A stretch of DNA of 64,000 bases from an uncultured Bacteroidales bacterium. GTDB lineage: Bacteria; Bacteroidota; Bacteroidia; Bacteroidales; P3. The stretch spans positions 114,627 to 178,626 of the forward strand of contig ONGA01000002.1 in assembly GCA_900317285.1 (NCBI GenBank), given 5' to 3'. Under the pieces are notes generated by a model. That model had not been told where the DNA came from, searched no databases, and worked only from the letters and a program-made list of their open reading frames with translations. The translations under genes and the position numbers were made by a program. Positions within the stretch are counted from its first letter, which is position 1. Each line of letters begins with the position of its first letter. This document shows positions 25,096 through 34,167 of the stretch, in pieces.

Positions 25096-27104
25096 TCGTT
25101 AATGGTGATACCGAAATAGTCATTTGTGATATTGGTGCATTGCGCCTCTTTGTCTCGGTGCAGGGTGTAGGTCTTTGCCACAAAGGGGGCAATCTTCTTG
25201 AAGTCGCGCTCGGTGGTGATTTCCGTATCGGTGCTGAGCAGGATGGTTTGGTGAGCCAAATCGGGGAAGTAGTGCTCCAGTATCACCTCGCGGCTCTCTT
25301 TGTCGAGCACACCCATCACGGTGTCTATCATCACCGGCGGGTTGTAGTCACCCAGCTCGTAGAGCACCTTCAGCAGCACCTGCATCACCGTCTGCTTGGC
25401 ACCGGCATTCAACTGGCTCAGGTATATCTCGTTGCCGTTTTGGTGATAGATTTTGAAGGTCATCTCCTCGCCATTCTCTGCCGAAAGGTCAACCCTTCCT
25501 ATCACGCCGGCATACACTACCAGGTTCAGGTTCAGCTGTTCTTTCATCATCTGCTCGATGTTCCGACGCTTCGAAGCCAACAGTTTGGCTGCAAGGGTCT
25601 TGAAATATCCGGGCAGTTTGCACAGCATGTCGTATTGCGGGTCGGGAATCTGCGGTATGTCGTAGTCGAAGGTGGCGATTTTGTCTGTCAGTCGCTGTAT
25701 CTCACGTTCTGTCTCGCTTATCCTGCCGTTGAGTTCCTTCATGTTTTTCTCATTGTCCTCGTAGGTGGTGATGAGGTTGTAATCCAATCCGCTCAACTCA
25801 CGCTCGTAGTTCTGCAGCTGCTCACGTTTATGGGGCAACTCGGCCACATCCATATCTATGCTTTCGCGCTCGTTGTCGAGTTGCAGGAACTGATTGACGT
25901 AGGCATCGCTTATCAGTTTCTCCAGCACTTCCACGTTGGCATCGTTCAAATAGGGATATTTCTCGGCCAGCACATCGCCGTGTTTGCGTCCTTTCTGCAT
26001 GTGGCGCACCACGTCGTCCACCTTCACACCGGCAAGTTCTTTGTATTTCTCGGCCAGATAATCCACGATGTCGCGTGTGATTCTCGCCAGCTGCTCGTCG
26101 CTGATTTCTTCACCGCGTTCTTCGGCCAGCCGCTTGCGTTCGCTCACTATCATCTCCACCTCGGGACGTATGCGATGGGCTAATGCCGGGAAGAGCACAT
26201 TCAGCTCAAGGTCTTTGACCACCTTGTCCACGCTTTCGCGATACTCGCCAGCTTTGTTCTCCACCTGCTTGATGATTTCTTTCTGCTTGTTGATGCGGTC
26301 GCGCGTCACGTTGTCAGCGTTGCGCCCCTGCTTCAACTGTTCGTAGCGGTCACGGTTGTCGTTCGAATATTCCAGAGCTTTCTCATAATCCTCGCGCAGT
26401 TGTTTCAGTTCGGCCTCTTTGCCCTGTTTCTGATGTCCCAACTGCTCATACTCCTGACGCTGCTTCTCGTTCTCCAACTTGGCAGCCTTCTTTTCTGCCA
26501 ACAAGGTGTCGGCTGCCTCCTGCAGCTGGTAGTATTTGTTGAAACCCATCACCGAGTTGATGTTCTTCATGATGAGCTTGCTTATCTGCTCTTCTTTCAC
26601 CAGCTCGCTGGTCTTCATGGCATCGAAAAGGAAGTAGTTGCTCAGCTCCGACGGCAGGTTGGCGGCGATGATTTTGTTCACCATTTCCTCCTTGTCGGCT
26701 CGCTGTGCGGCCGGAGTGACAATACCATAAGTGAAACGGTTGCCGTTCATGTTCAATTCCACATTCCAGCGCACTTTGCCGTCGATGAGCTGATAGCTGC
26801 GTTTCAGCTTGTAGGGGGTCTCGTTACCCAACACTAGGCCGCTGAACGATATCTCCAGCACGATGCTCTTGTTGTCCACACCCTGTTCCAGTTTTACGCC
26901 CGCGTTGAAGTATTCGTCAAACTGGCGTGCAGTCTTTATCTCCAAGCCGTACAGCGCGTGGTAGATGGCATCGAAGAGGGTGGTCTTTCCGCAGCCGTTA
27001 CCGCCACCTATCAGGATGATGGGACGATCCTCGTCGGCGCTTAGGTCGAGGTCGAGCCGACGGTAGGTCTTGTAGTTCTCCGCGTAGATATGTGTTATCT
27101 TCAT
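25092..27104 (-). CDS. DndD-like SMC/Rad50-type ATPase
   Basis: A 670-aa protein of the size of DndD. Walker A GGGNGCGKTT (33-42) follows IYAENYKTYRRLDLDL; long charged coiled-coil segments lie at about 205-300 and 420-480; near the C-terminus come SQLNAGAKQ (ABC signature-like), VMIDTVMGVLDKESRE (Walker B and D-loop) and HQTILLSTDTEI. These endings are characteristic of DndD, the ATPase of DNA phosphorothioation systems, where it works with DndC and DndE. No DndC lies in this operon, so its partner here is probably the DndE-HerA fusion it overlaps by 4 bases. Action on DNA is inferred. Confidence 0.82.
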   Translation of the reverse strand: MKITHIYAENYKTYRRLDLDLSADEDRPIILIGGGNGCGKTTLFDAIYHALYGLEIKTARQFDEYFNAGVKLEQGVDNKSIVLEISFSGLVLGNETPYKLKRSYQLIDGKVRWNVELNMNGNRFTYGIVTPAAQRADKEEMVNKIIAANLPSELSNYFLFDAMKTSELVKEEQISKLIMKNINSVMGFNKYYQLQEAADTLLAEKKAAKLENEKQRQEYEQLGHQKQGKEAELKQLREDYEKALEYSNDNRDRYEQLKQGRNADNVTRDRINKQKEIIKQVENKAGEYRESVDKVVKDLELNVLFPALAHRIRPEVEMIVSERKRLAEERGEEISDEQLARITRDIVDYLAEKYKELAGVKVDDVVRHMQKGRKHGDVLAEKYPYLNDANVEVLEKLISDAYVNQFLQLDNERESIDMDVAELPHKREQLQNYERELSGLDYNLITTYEDNEKNMKELNGRISETEREIQRLTDKIATFDYDIPQIPDPQYDMLCKLPGYFKTLAAKLLASKRRNIEQMMKEQLNLNLVVYAGVIGRVDLSAENGEEMTFKIYHQNGNEIYLSQLNAGAKQTVMQVLLKVLYELGDYNPPVMIDTVMGVLDKESREVILEHYFPDLAHQTILLSTDTEITTERDFKKIAPFVAKTYTLHRDKEAQCTNITNDYFGITIND

Positions 27105-27382
27105 GCCTGTACCTCCTTTAACGCTTTATTAAGGATTTTGCGAAGTTTCTTCTCATCGATGGCCTCCTCGTTGCGCGCCTCATTGTAGGGTTTCAGGATA
27201 TTTTCCTTCAGCCAGTCGGGGTCGATGTCGGCTCCTCGGGCGGCATCTTCGATGATGTTCATGTCCTCCTGCCTGATGCCATAGTGCAGGAATGTGCGGT
27301 CAAGTCCTTTCTTCATATCTTTCTTATCTCCATAGCTGTAGAACGCGAGGTTCTCCAACATTCGTTTACGTTTGTTTTTCAT
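27101..27382 (-). CDS. small protein associated with the DndD-like ATPase
   Basis: A 93-aa basic, helical protein: KRKRMLENLAFYSYGDKKDM at the start and DIDPDWLKENILKPYNEARN in the middle. I have seen similar small proteins annotated as partners of DNA-modification ATPases, but I cannot name the family with confidence. Its ATG overlaps the stop of the DUF262 gene (TAATG at 27384-27380) and its stop overlaps the DndD-like start (27101-27104), so translation is tightly coupled. It probably binds the ATPase; no catalytic motif is visible. Confidence 0.7.
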   Translation of the reverse strand: MKNKRKRMLENLAFYSYGDKKDMKKGLDRTFLHYGIRQEDMNIIEDAARGADIDPDWLKENILKPYNEARNEEAIDEKKLRKILNKALKEVQA

Positions 27383-28995
27383 TATTCCTCATCAAGAATA
27401 ACACCCAACTCTCGAATAAATTTTATCTCTTCTTCTAACATCTTTTTTCCTCTTTCATTAAAATCGTCTACGTTATTTACATTGAAAAAAGACGCAGATA
27501 GTATTTTTTTATCCGTCTCAATATTGTAGGAGATTTGATACGGGAATAATGATTTGTTCTCTTGATAATATACCATGCTGTTCCCCTTTATCCTATTAAA
27601 CGCTTTAGTCTCTACATCCGTAAATAATGTACAACAAGGGGCGTGGCTCGGTTCGCATGGAGAAGTGAAAGTTTGACGGAAAATGGCATCCTGCATACAC
27701 TCAGGACAATTCTTAAAAATGTTATTAATAACGAACAAAGCCAATGCACAAGACCTTACTCCTCTTATATTGAATTCGTATGGGAGAGACCACTGTTTCA
27801 AGAAAATATAATGAGCAAAAGGTCTAGAAAAGTCTTTGTTATTTATCGACGTAATAAAATGTTGAAATTCCTTTCGTTGATCTGCTAATGAGTTGTTTGT
27901 AAAGAAACTGGAATAAGTAGTTAACCAGAACCACTCCTTCATCCAGTCTTTTTGTTCTGCAGAGGGTTCTTTAATCCGGCGGAAGAACTCCATGCAAAAA
28001 ATCAATTGGCTATTATACGGTAGAAGTTTTCTATCGATTACATGTAAATCCTCATATAGGAACTGTACTGCGTTTTTAATTGCAGGAACAGACTCATCCA
28101 CAATAACTTTTCTAAAATTATCTTTTCTTGCTAATCTTTCAATTTTATCTTGGTCAAAATATATTTTATCATCAAAAGAACTTTGGAAACAACGGAAGAT
28201 GGCATTTCTACTAAGATCTTCAAAATGGTATTTTTGTAATGAATTAAGTAATTCGTCTGTTGTTTGTGCCAAATTGAAGCCACTTTCTTTGTCATAAGAA
28301 AGTGCATGAATCATCCAGTCGATTGTAACCTTTGTTCCCTCTTTATTAATTCTGGAAAAAATGTCGGCAGCTTGGTTAATGTCAGCATTTTCTATTTCAG
28401 TACACAAAATATTGTAATCAAGAAGGCGGCTACAGAAACCATCTGCTTGATCAAGAATTCTTTCTTTTTCTTCCTCGTCTTTACATTCAATTTCCAAATG
28501 CTCTCTATAGTACTTTCTAAAATCACTCGCCACCAGCATGACATTTAATGGAAATTGCCAATATTTGGGTTCTGTCTTTCTGCTGATATATACAAATTCG
28601 TTAGAATTTGCATCATAATACAAAGAGAAGAATTTCCCCAACATATCACTATCACAGGATATACTATCTGTATCTCCATTATAGAGGCAGCTGAACAAAG
28701 ATGACAACCTTTGATAACCATCTAAAACATAATAATCTTGTTGTCCTTCTCTTGGTATTGTATAAGCCCCAAGTTTAGATTGCGTTAGATTGTCGGATTT
28801 ATCAGAAGGCTTCCATAAAAAAACTGTTCCGACAGGATAGCCTTTATTGATGCTATCAAACAAGTTTTTCACATTATCTCTTTCCCAGATAAAACCACGT
28901 TGAAACTGGGGAACTTGTATACTCCCTTGCTTGATGTATTGCAACAGGCTAGTCAAAGTTCTGTTGCTGGTTCGAATAGAAAGTCTTTGCGCCAT
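27382..28995 (-). CDS. DUF262 (GmrS-like) protein, first of two
   Basis: A 537-aa protein. QVPQFQRGFIWERDNVKNLF (28-47) and YYVLDGYQRLSSLF (88-101) are the DUF262 ParB-like motifs; the family motif DGQQR is DGYQR here (92-96). DUF262 is the NTP-hydrolysing half of type IV restriction enzymes such as GmrSD and of other defence proteins. No C-terminal HNH (DUF1524) motif is visible, so the nuclease half may be another gene. The sequence is AT-rich (28141-28200 has 15 G/C of 60) unlike the neighbouring res gene, marking it as part of an inserted cassette with the next two upstream genes. Confidence 0.82.
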   Translation of the reverse strand: MAQRLSIRTSNRTLTSLLQYIKQGSIQVPQFQRGFIWERDNVKNLFDSINKGYPVGTVFLWKPSDKSDNLTQSKLGAYTIPREGQQDYYVLDGYQRLSSLFSCLYNGDTDSISCDSDMLGKFFSLYYDANSNEFVYISRKTEPKYWQFPLNVMLVASDFRKYYREHLEIECKDEEEKERILDQADGFCSRLLDYNILCTEIENADINQAADIFSRINKEGTKVTIDWMIHALSYDKESGFNLAQTTDELLNSLQKYHFEDLSRNAIFRCFQSSFDDKIYFDQDKIERLARKDNFRKVIVDESVPAIKNAVQFLYEDLHVIDRKLLPYNSQLIFCMEFFRRIKEPSAEQKDWMKEWFWLTTYSSFFTNNSLADQRKEFQHFITSINNKDFSRPFAHYIFLKQWSLPYEFNIRGVRSCALALFVINNIFKNCPECMQDAIFRQTFTSPCEPSHAPCCTLFTDVETKAFNRIKGNSMVYYQENKSLFPYQISYNIETDKKILSASFFNVNNVDDFNERGKKMLEEEIKFIRELGVILDEE

Positions 28996-28996
28996 A

Positions 28997-30043
28997 TTAT
29001 AATAATTGTCTTATTTCTTCTACTATATGCATCAATTCGTCTGGATCTGCTGACTCTGGATGATTCACACGATTATTTAGTGCTTCCTTACAAATATGTG
29101 GGTCATTAAAGAATTTTGGAAACTCCGATTTAAAACTACCGTGTAGATTTGGACCATGTAACAGGTGTTGATAATTCCCAGAAGAAATGCCATTGAATAA
29201 ATCCTTTATACCTTGTGGTAGTTTGTCAAACTCAAGTTGCTTGTTCTGTTTATTCGTTTTAGGTATGTCTTTGTAAAATCCTTCGGCAATACAATAATAG
29301 TCTTTTTGGGGGGCTGATAGTCTTAAATAGGCATTTACCCATTCTTCCCCAAATTTATCTCGATTTGAATCGAAAACTTCATCTGGTAGGTAATTTTCCT
29401 GCGCTCGTTTATTTAGTACATAGTATTGAACACCTCTTTCATTAAAAAAAATTCTCTCGTTATTCTGTTTGTCATAATTTTCGTATTCTGTGTCATTAGG
29501 ATAACGTCTGTCTCCGTCCACGATAACAAGACAACGTAGAAACTTGGGCTTGCCGTGATGATTTCTAATAAATTCTTCCACTCTACGTTTTGCTCCAGAT
29601 CCTCCTGCATTATCAATTATTACGATGTCTTTTGATACAAGCCGTTCAAAATCTATGTCTTCGTCAAAATACTTTTCGACAACTTTAATAAAAAAGCCAT
29701 CGTTTGTTGCATCTTCCAACACAATTCGAGCTCCAAATGACACATATTCGCATATTTCCGATAGACTAAATAGCCTTTCAGTTAGTTCGCTTTCTCCATT
29801 CAAGGTTACAATACAGTCACTTTTATGGGAAGTATGAGGACTATTGTTGCATTTGTTTAGTAGTTCCAAAAAACGAATTTTATCCAAATGGTTCAATCTT
29901 GTCAAATCTTTAGAATCAATGGATTGGGATGTGAAGATAATACATCTATAGGGTATGAGGCCCAACAATTCGTTGAAGTCGTCACTACTGGATTGAGCGG
30001 ATCCAAGATCCAACAGAACCTCTTTGTCAATGGATATATTCAT
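28997..30043 (-). CDS. TOPRIM-like partner of AAA ATPase
   Basis: A 348-aa AT-rich gene whose ATG overlaps the stop of the upstream ATPase gene (30040-30043), a strong sign of a two-protein unit. I do not recognise the family, but the order of acidic motifs fits a TOPRIM fold: Glu110 in ARIVLEDATNDGFF, Gly-rich IDNAGGSGAKRRV (147-150) and DGD in CLVIVDGDRRYPND (176-178). ATPase plus TOPRIM nuclease pairs occur in OLD, Gabija and PARIS-type defence. The nuclease role is therefore an inference from motif spacing and context, and the C-terminal third is unassigned. Confidence 0.6.
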   Translation of the reverse strand: MNISIDKEVLLDLGSAQSSSDDFNELLGLIPYRCIIFTSQSIDSKDLTRLNHLDKIRFLELLNKCNNSPHTSHKSDCIVTLNGESELTERLFSLSEICEYVSFGARIVLEDATNDGFFIKVVEKYFDEDIDFERLVSKDIVIIDNAGGSGAKRRVEEFIRNHHGKPKFLRCLVIVDGDRRYPNDTEYENYDKQNNERIFFNERGVQYYVLNKRAQENYLPDEVFDSNRDKFGEEWVNAYLRLSAPQKDYYCIAEGFYKDIPKTNKQNKQLEFDKLPQGIKDLFNGISSGNYQHLLHGPNLHGSFKSEFPKFFNDPHICKEALNNRVNHPESADPDELMHIVEEIRQLL

Positions 30044-31089
30044 TTTCTTTCGCGAATTCTTTGGTTATTAATGGCAAGAATCTCTTCCATTTCCTCTTCA
30101 AACAATCCTTCTGGCCACTGAGGAATTCTACCATCCTCTTTCGTCTCAATTCTATTTAGAGAGCTGCTTTTTTCATCTTCATCATATTTCACATAATATA
30201 GAGCAACATCATTGACATTGATTCTCCCCTCTGCTAGCAATCTCTGCAATCTCAGAATAAAAGTGTGCGAGTGCGTCTCTATCAAATATCTTTTATTCTC
30301 ATCTTCTATTGTTGAATCGACAATTAGTTGGCACAATTCTGCATGGGCTGCCGGATTGAGATGAGACTCTGGCTCCTCTAGAACAACAAGGGTGGGTTCT
30401 TCCGCTTTTTGACATGCACGGATAACTATTGGCAACGACTGAATGATACCTGTTCCACAATCCTGAAGAGGTACAGCAAATCCATTGTTTTTCATTTCAA
30501 CATGAAACACAGGGTCTTGGTCAACATTTACTTCAACTGACCATCCTTCAAAATTATCATGATACCATTTTGAAACTTTACCACACAAAAAACGAGTTGG
30601 TGTTTTTGCATCTCTCAATAATGTTTGGTATAAATTAATCCCATCTACTCCTGACACTTTTGGCGTTTGTGTATCTATTCGTAAATCTAAATTCGGTTGC
30701 CATCTGAATGGACCAATATAATCTATTCGAGTGGAACGGCCTTTGGTTTCAATCCTATCCTCGTATAAATCGAAAACGGGTTTATCAATATCTACATGAA
30801 ATTTGATTTCCTTTTCGTTTACACCATTCGAATACTTAATATACACAGCACTTGAACCTTTTCTATACACCAGGTCAAGATAGTCTTCACAAAGTTTTAC
30901 TCCATTATATGAATTGAAAAAGTACATTGGTTCTTCCGAATGATGAATGGATAAAGCTAACATGGGCAATTTCAACACCGCGCTCTTACCTGCATTGTTT
31001 TTGCCGAAGAGTATGGTTATCGGTTTGATGTCAAGAGCCTGTCGCTTCTTGAAAATACGATAATTTTCAAATTCTATATGTGTAAGCAT
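30040..31089 (-). CDS. AAA/ABC-type ATPase (RecF/OLD-like)
   Basis: A 349-aa protein: ITILFGKNNAGKSAVLKLP (Walker A 29-36), LVVLEEPESHLNPAAHAEL (Walker B with signature-like acidic residues) and YLIETHSHTFILRL (switch His). These are the features of AAA15/21 ATPases found in OLD-type and DUF3696 proteins. It lacks coiled coils. It overlaps the TOPRIM-like gene and begins 4 bases after res. AT-rich composition sets it apart from res. It probably gates the activity of the downstream TOPRIM-like protein. Confidence 0.85.
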   Translation of the reverse strand: MLTHIEFENYRIFKKRQALDIKPITILFGKNNAGKSAVLKLPMLALSIHHSEEPMYFFNSYNGVKLCEDYLDLVYRKGSSAVYIKYSNGVNEKEIKFHVDIDKPVFDLYEDRIETKGRSTRIDYIGPFRWQPNLDLRIDTQTPKVSGVDGINLYQTLLRDAKTPTRFLCGKVSKWYHDNFEGWSVEVNVDQDPVFHVEMKNNGFAVPLQDCGTGIIQSLPIVIRACQKAEEPTLVVLEEPESHLNPAAHAELCQLIVDSTIEDENKRYLIETHSHTFILRLQRLLAEGRINVNDVALYYVKYDEDEKSSSLNRIETKEDGRIPQWPEGLFEEEMEEILAINNQRIRERK

Positions 31090-31093
31090 AATC

Positions 31094-33472
31094 TTATAGG
31101 TTTTTCAAATCTAATAATGTCCACCCGTCGGTGGTTTTGTCGTCCTCAATGATGCCGCTGGGATAGTACCAGTTCTCACTTTTTTGCACCAGAATGCCGC
31201 CAGTGACTTTAAGGTAGCCACGAGTAGGCTGTCCGTCGGTGTTGAGCTGCGGGGATTCTCCGTTTCTCTCCTGACAATACTCCCACAGAGCGTTGTTCTT
31301 TTCAGGCGAGTCCTCGTCGCTGCCGGGGGTCTTGGTGTCGAAGAGGCAGAGTGTACCGCTCTTCAGGCGGATGATGAAGTCGACGTAGAAACAACGCTTC
31401 CGTCCGCCGCTGTCGGTATAGGGAACGGCGAAGTGCTGCTTGCCCTCGTCGCCGTTCTTGTACCACCAATCCACCTGTTCCGTCTGCTTGTCTATCCAGC
31501 GGGCAAAGTTTCGTTCGGGGGTTGAGGCATTTAACTGCTCGAAGTAGGGCCTCAAGGCGTGGTTGTAGATGTCGTCGACGGGAGCCACCACAGCCGAGTT
31601 GTAGATTCTCGTGGCCGGTATCTCGAACCGCCCAACGCTGTAGTCGCGCATGGCGGCAGGTTTCGCCTTCAGGGTGTTGCCGTATCGCAACAGGGCACTC
31701 CGTATCAGCTCCTCCACAAAGCCTCGGTTACCGCTGTAGAGCAGCACCTTGATGGCTTCTGTCTCGAAGTGTCCGAAGTAGGCTTCCATCATGTCCAGCA
31801 GCGCTCCCCGCAATACGGGCGTACTGTCGTAACGGGCGTAACTGCCCACATGGCTGCGGCAGAAGAGGGTGAACAGCGATTCCAACTCCGAGGCGTTCCT
31901 CGCTATGCGGGCTTTCTTCACCACCACCACTTCGCCGTCGGCGCCGGTGAGTTGCGTGTCCTGCGGTATCTCGATGAAGATTCGCGCCACATCGAGGGTC
32001 AGGCCTCCATTGCGGGCTTTCTCGCGGTTCTGCGCCCTCTCGTTGTCCAGGAGGCTCGTCTGCTGTCCCTCCTCCTGTTCGCTGTCCAACGCCAGCGGGT
32101 CGAACAACTGCGCCTGCTGTAGTTTCAGTTTGTTTTCCAGCACGTCGCACAGCACCTTGCGGAAGCCGCTTCCCAGACGGTTGCGCTGCTCGTTGCGATC
32201 CATATATACGCTGCGCAGTTCTATGTTGGTCAGCCCTTCTCGTCTGTTGGCATACACCGAGCTGATGTAGTTCATATCGTCGCCCACCACGCTGATGATG
32301 TCGGCCGAGAGGTTGGTATAGACGTAGCCGTAGTTGAGGTTGTCGTCGTTGTAAAAATGCTGTTGGGGCATACGTAGTATACGTCCCACCGTCTGGGTGG
32401 TGAAGGTCATACTCTTCAACTCGCGGAAGATGAGCAGCACCGCCGCCCTCGGGCAATCCCACCCCAAGGCTATGGCCTGTTTGAAGAGCAGCACTTTGGT
32501 GGTGTCGTCGTTGTGGACGATATTGGCCAGATTGGGACTCTTCTCTTTCGAAAGCCATACGGCCAATCCGCCGTTGTCCTCTGTGATATCGATGCCGGGA
32601 GTGGCCAGATATTGCTTCACCTCGTCGGCTATGGTCGTTTCCTCACGGCTGAGGCTCTCGCTACTGTCGTTGGGCAGCTGCACCAGCAGCAGGGGGTTGA
32701 TGCCGTATTCTTTCAGCTCTTTGGCAAGGTCGTCGCATTTCTGAAGGGCTCGTTTCAGCAGCCGCTGGTTCACCGTCAGGTCGCTCTGCTCGCGGTCGCT
32801 CTTCACGTCGGGGTTCAGCTGCACGCCTTTCTTGATCATTTCCTCGTCGACCACCTCCTGGCGTTGCACCACCACGGTGTCGCACCCGCCGGTGATAGGG
32901 GTGGCCGATACGCGCAGCTCGATGTCGGGGTTGATATTGGCCAGCACCTTCTCGCTCTTCACGGCGTTGCGCCCGCCGAACATGTGCTCTTCGTCGATAA
33001 TCACCACCACGGGGATGCCGTTTTCTATCCTTGTGCGGCGCAACAGCTCGTAGAGGGTGCGGTTCTGCTCGTTGTCGCGTATCAGCACGGCATTGTCCTT
33101 GTTGATGCTCTCCCAGTTGAGGAACAGCACCTCGCCGTCGCGCAGCCCTTCCAGATGTTCGCACTCGTCGAACATCACGGGACGCAGGCTTCGTGTCTCG
33201 CTGAAGAAGTTGCGCATCGAGCGGTAGCTCTGCTGGTGCAGTTTGTTGGGCGCTATCCACACCCACGCCACGCGGGTGTACTTGCATTCGCCGCTCTCCT
33301 TCAGCTCGCGCTGTAACTCGTCCATCATGGCGCTCACCATCACCGTCTTGCCGCTCCCCGTGGGCGCTTTGAACACCATCTTGTTCCGCTGTCCGCCGAA
33401 GTTCAGCAGCCTCACCACGCGCTCCTTCAGCTCGTGTACTGCCGTCCGCTGGTAGTTTTTCAGTTCAATCAT
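31094..33472 (-). CDS. res: type III restriction Res-like helicase-nuclease
   Basis: A 792-aa SF2 protein. Walker A FKAPTGSGKTVM (36-43), motif II IIDEEHMFGG (160-163, DEEH), and the C-terminal helicase motif FTTQTVGRILRMPQ. Near the C-terminus FYVDFIIRLKSGTLCLFDTKT fits a PD-(D/E)xK nuclease as in type III Res subunits, with DTK as the catalytic core. Type III Res works with Mod to cut unmethylated DNA. Here mod lies 3 kb upstream in the same operon, separated by an AT-rich cassette. GC content is like that of the host (31861-31920 has 33 G/C of 60). Confidence 0.88.
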   Translation of the reverse strand: MIELKNYQRTAVHELKERVVRLLNFGGQRNKMVFKAPTGSGKTVMVSAMMDELQRELKESGECKYTRVAWVWIAPNKLHQQSYRSMRNFFSETRSLRPVMFDECEHLEGLRDGEVLFLNWESINKDNAVLIRDNEQNRTLYELLRRTRIENGIPVVVIIDEEHMFGGRNAVKSEKVLANINPDIELRVSATPITGGCDTVVVQRQEVVDEEMIKKGVQLNPDVKSDREQSDLTVNQRLLKRALQKCDDLAKELKEYGINPLLLVQLPNDSSESLSREETTIADEVKQYLATPGIDITEDNGGLAVWLSKEKSPNLANIVHNDDTTKVLLFKQAIALGWDCPRAAVLLIFRELKSMTFTTQTVGRILRMPQQHFYNDDNLNYGYVYTNLSADIISVVGDDMNYISSVYANRREGLTNIELRSVYMDRNEQRNRLGSGFRKVLCDVLENKLKLQQAQLFDPLALDSEQEEGQQTSLLDNERAQNREKARNGGLTLDVARIFIEIPQDTQLTGADGEVVVVKKARIARNASELESLFTLFCRSHVGSYARYDSTPVLRGALLDMMEAYFGHFETEAIKVLLYSGNRGFVEELIRSALLRYGNTLKAKPAAMRDYSVGRFEIPATRIYNSAVVAPVDDIYNHALRPYFEQLNASTPERNFARWIDKQTEQVDWWYKNGDEGKQHFAVPYTDSGGRKRCFYVDFIIRLKSGTLCLFDTKTPGSDEDSPEKNNALWEYCQERNGESPQLNTDGQPTRGYLKVTGGILVQKSENWYYPSGIIEDDKTTDGWTLLDLKNL

Positions 33473-33476
33473 CTGG

Positions 33477-34163
33477 CTATTTTATTGGCAATTTATCAGG
33501 GTCAGCTTTAGTTGGGTTAGGAGTACCTGTCGCTCGATCAGCTTCTCCCCAATGAGTCATACCCGTTCCGTCAAATATCTCGAAATGATCTTTGTGCAAG
33601 GTATCCAAATACCACAATCTCCCTGTAGTATTCTCTTTATAAACTTGGGCACCACGAGTGTGCTTGTATTTGTCGGAGGATGGTGTAAATAACGGATTTC
33701 CGCTTAATTTATAAATCGGAGCCTCTATTTTGTCACAATAGGCGATTAAGTCATTTTTGTTGTTAAAACAAGGATAGCAATGCCAATCATCAGGTAGATG
33801 AAACTTGTGTGGGGCATCTTGGAAAATGTGCATTGCTTTCTTGGGATAGACCCGTTCTGTTAATATAGCCCAATCATATACATCTACGCTCGACTGCTCC
33901 ACACAGTAGTTATACATAGAGTCAATAGGTTGTATTGGCTGTGCAAGAGAATTTCTATAATCCCATTCAAAACAACAAACACTCATGTCTGGATGAACGC
34001 CTTTTTCCAATTTCCTAATATCCAAAGCTGTTTTAAGGGCTTTGTCATTTTCAAGGACTGCACAAGGCATGCATAAACGCATATTTCTACGACGCTCCAT
34101 TCTCAATTCTTTAACAATAGAACGTATTGTTGGGGTTAGCTCTGGGACAAAAACAATAACCAT
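33477..34163 (-). CDS. hypothetical protein of defence cassette
   Basis: A 228-aa protein I do not recognise. It has a Cys-containing N-terminal half (RLCMPCAVLENDK, DMSVCCFEWDYRN), HCYPCFNNKNDLIAYCDK in the middle and a C-terminal GRLWYLDTLHKDHFEIFD with Trp/His-rich GMTHWGEADRATG. No known nuclease or hydrolase motif is evident, although the C-terminal part has the flavour of a toxin or nuclease. It lies 4 bases after the DUF3696-like ATPase and 4 before res, both on the same strand, and is AT-rich, so it is probably the effector or partner of that ATPase. Confidence 0.65.
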   Translation of the reverse strand: MVIVFVPELTPTIRSIVKELRMERRRNMRLCMPCAVLENDKALKTALDIRKLEKGVHPDMSVCCFEWDYRNSLAQPIQPIDSMYNYCVEQSSVDVYDWAILTERVYPKKAMHIFQDAPHKFHLPDDWHCYPCFNNKNDLIAYCDKIEAPIYKLSGNPLFTPSSDKYKHTRGAQVYKENTTGRLWYLDTLHKDHFEIFDGTGMTHWGEADRATGTPNPTKADPDKLPIK

Positions 34164-34167
34164 GGAC

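Noticed and set aside
22986-27382. A complete DNA phosphorothioation (Dnd) system
   Set aside because: DndD-like and DndE-like parts are present, but no DndC, DndB or cysteine desulfurase was found, so sulfur modification by this locus alone is unlikely.
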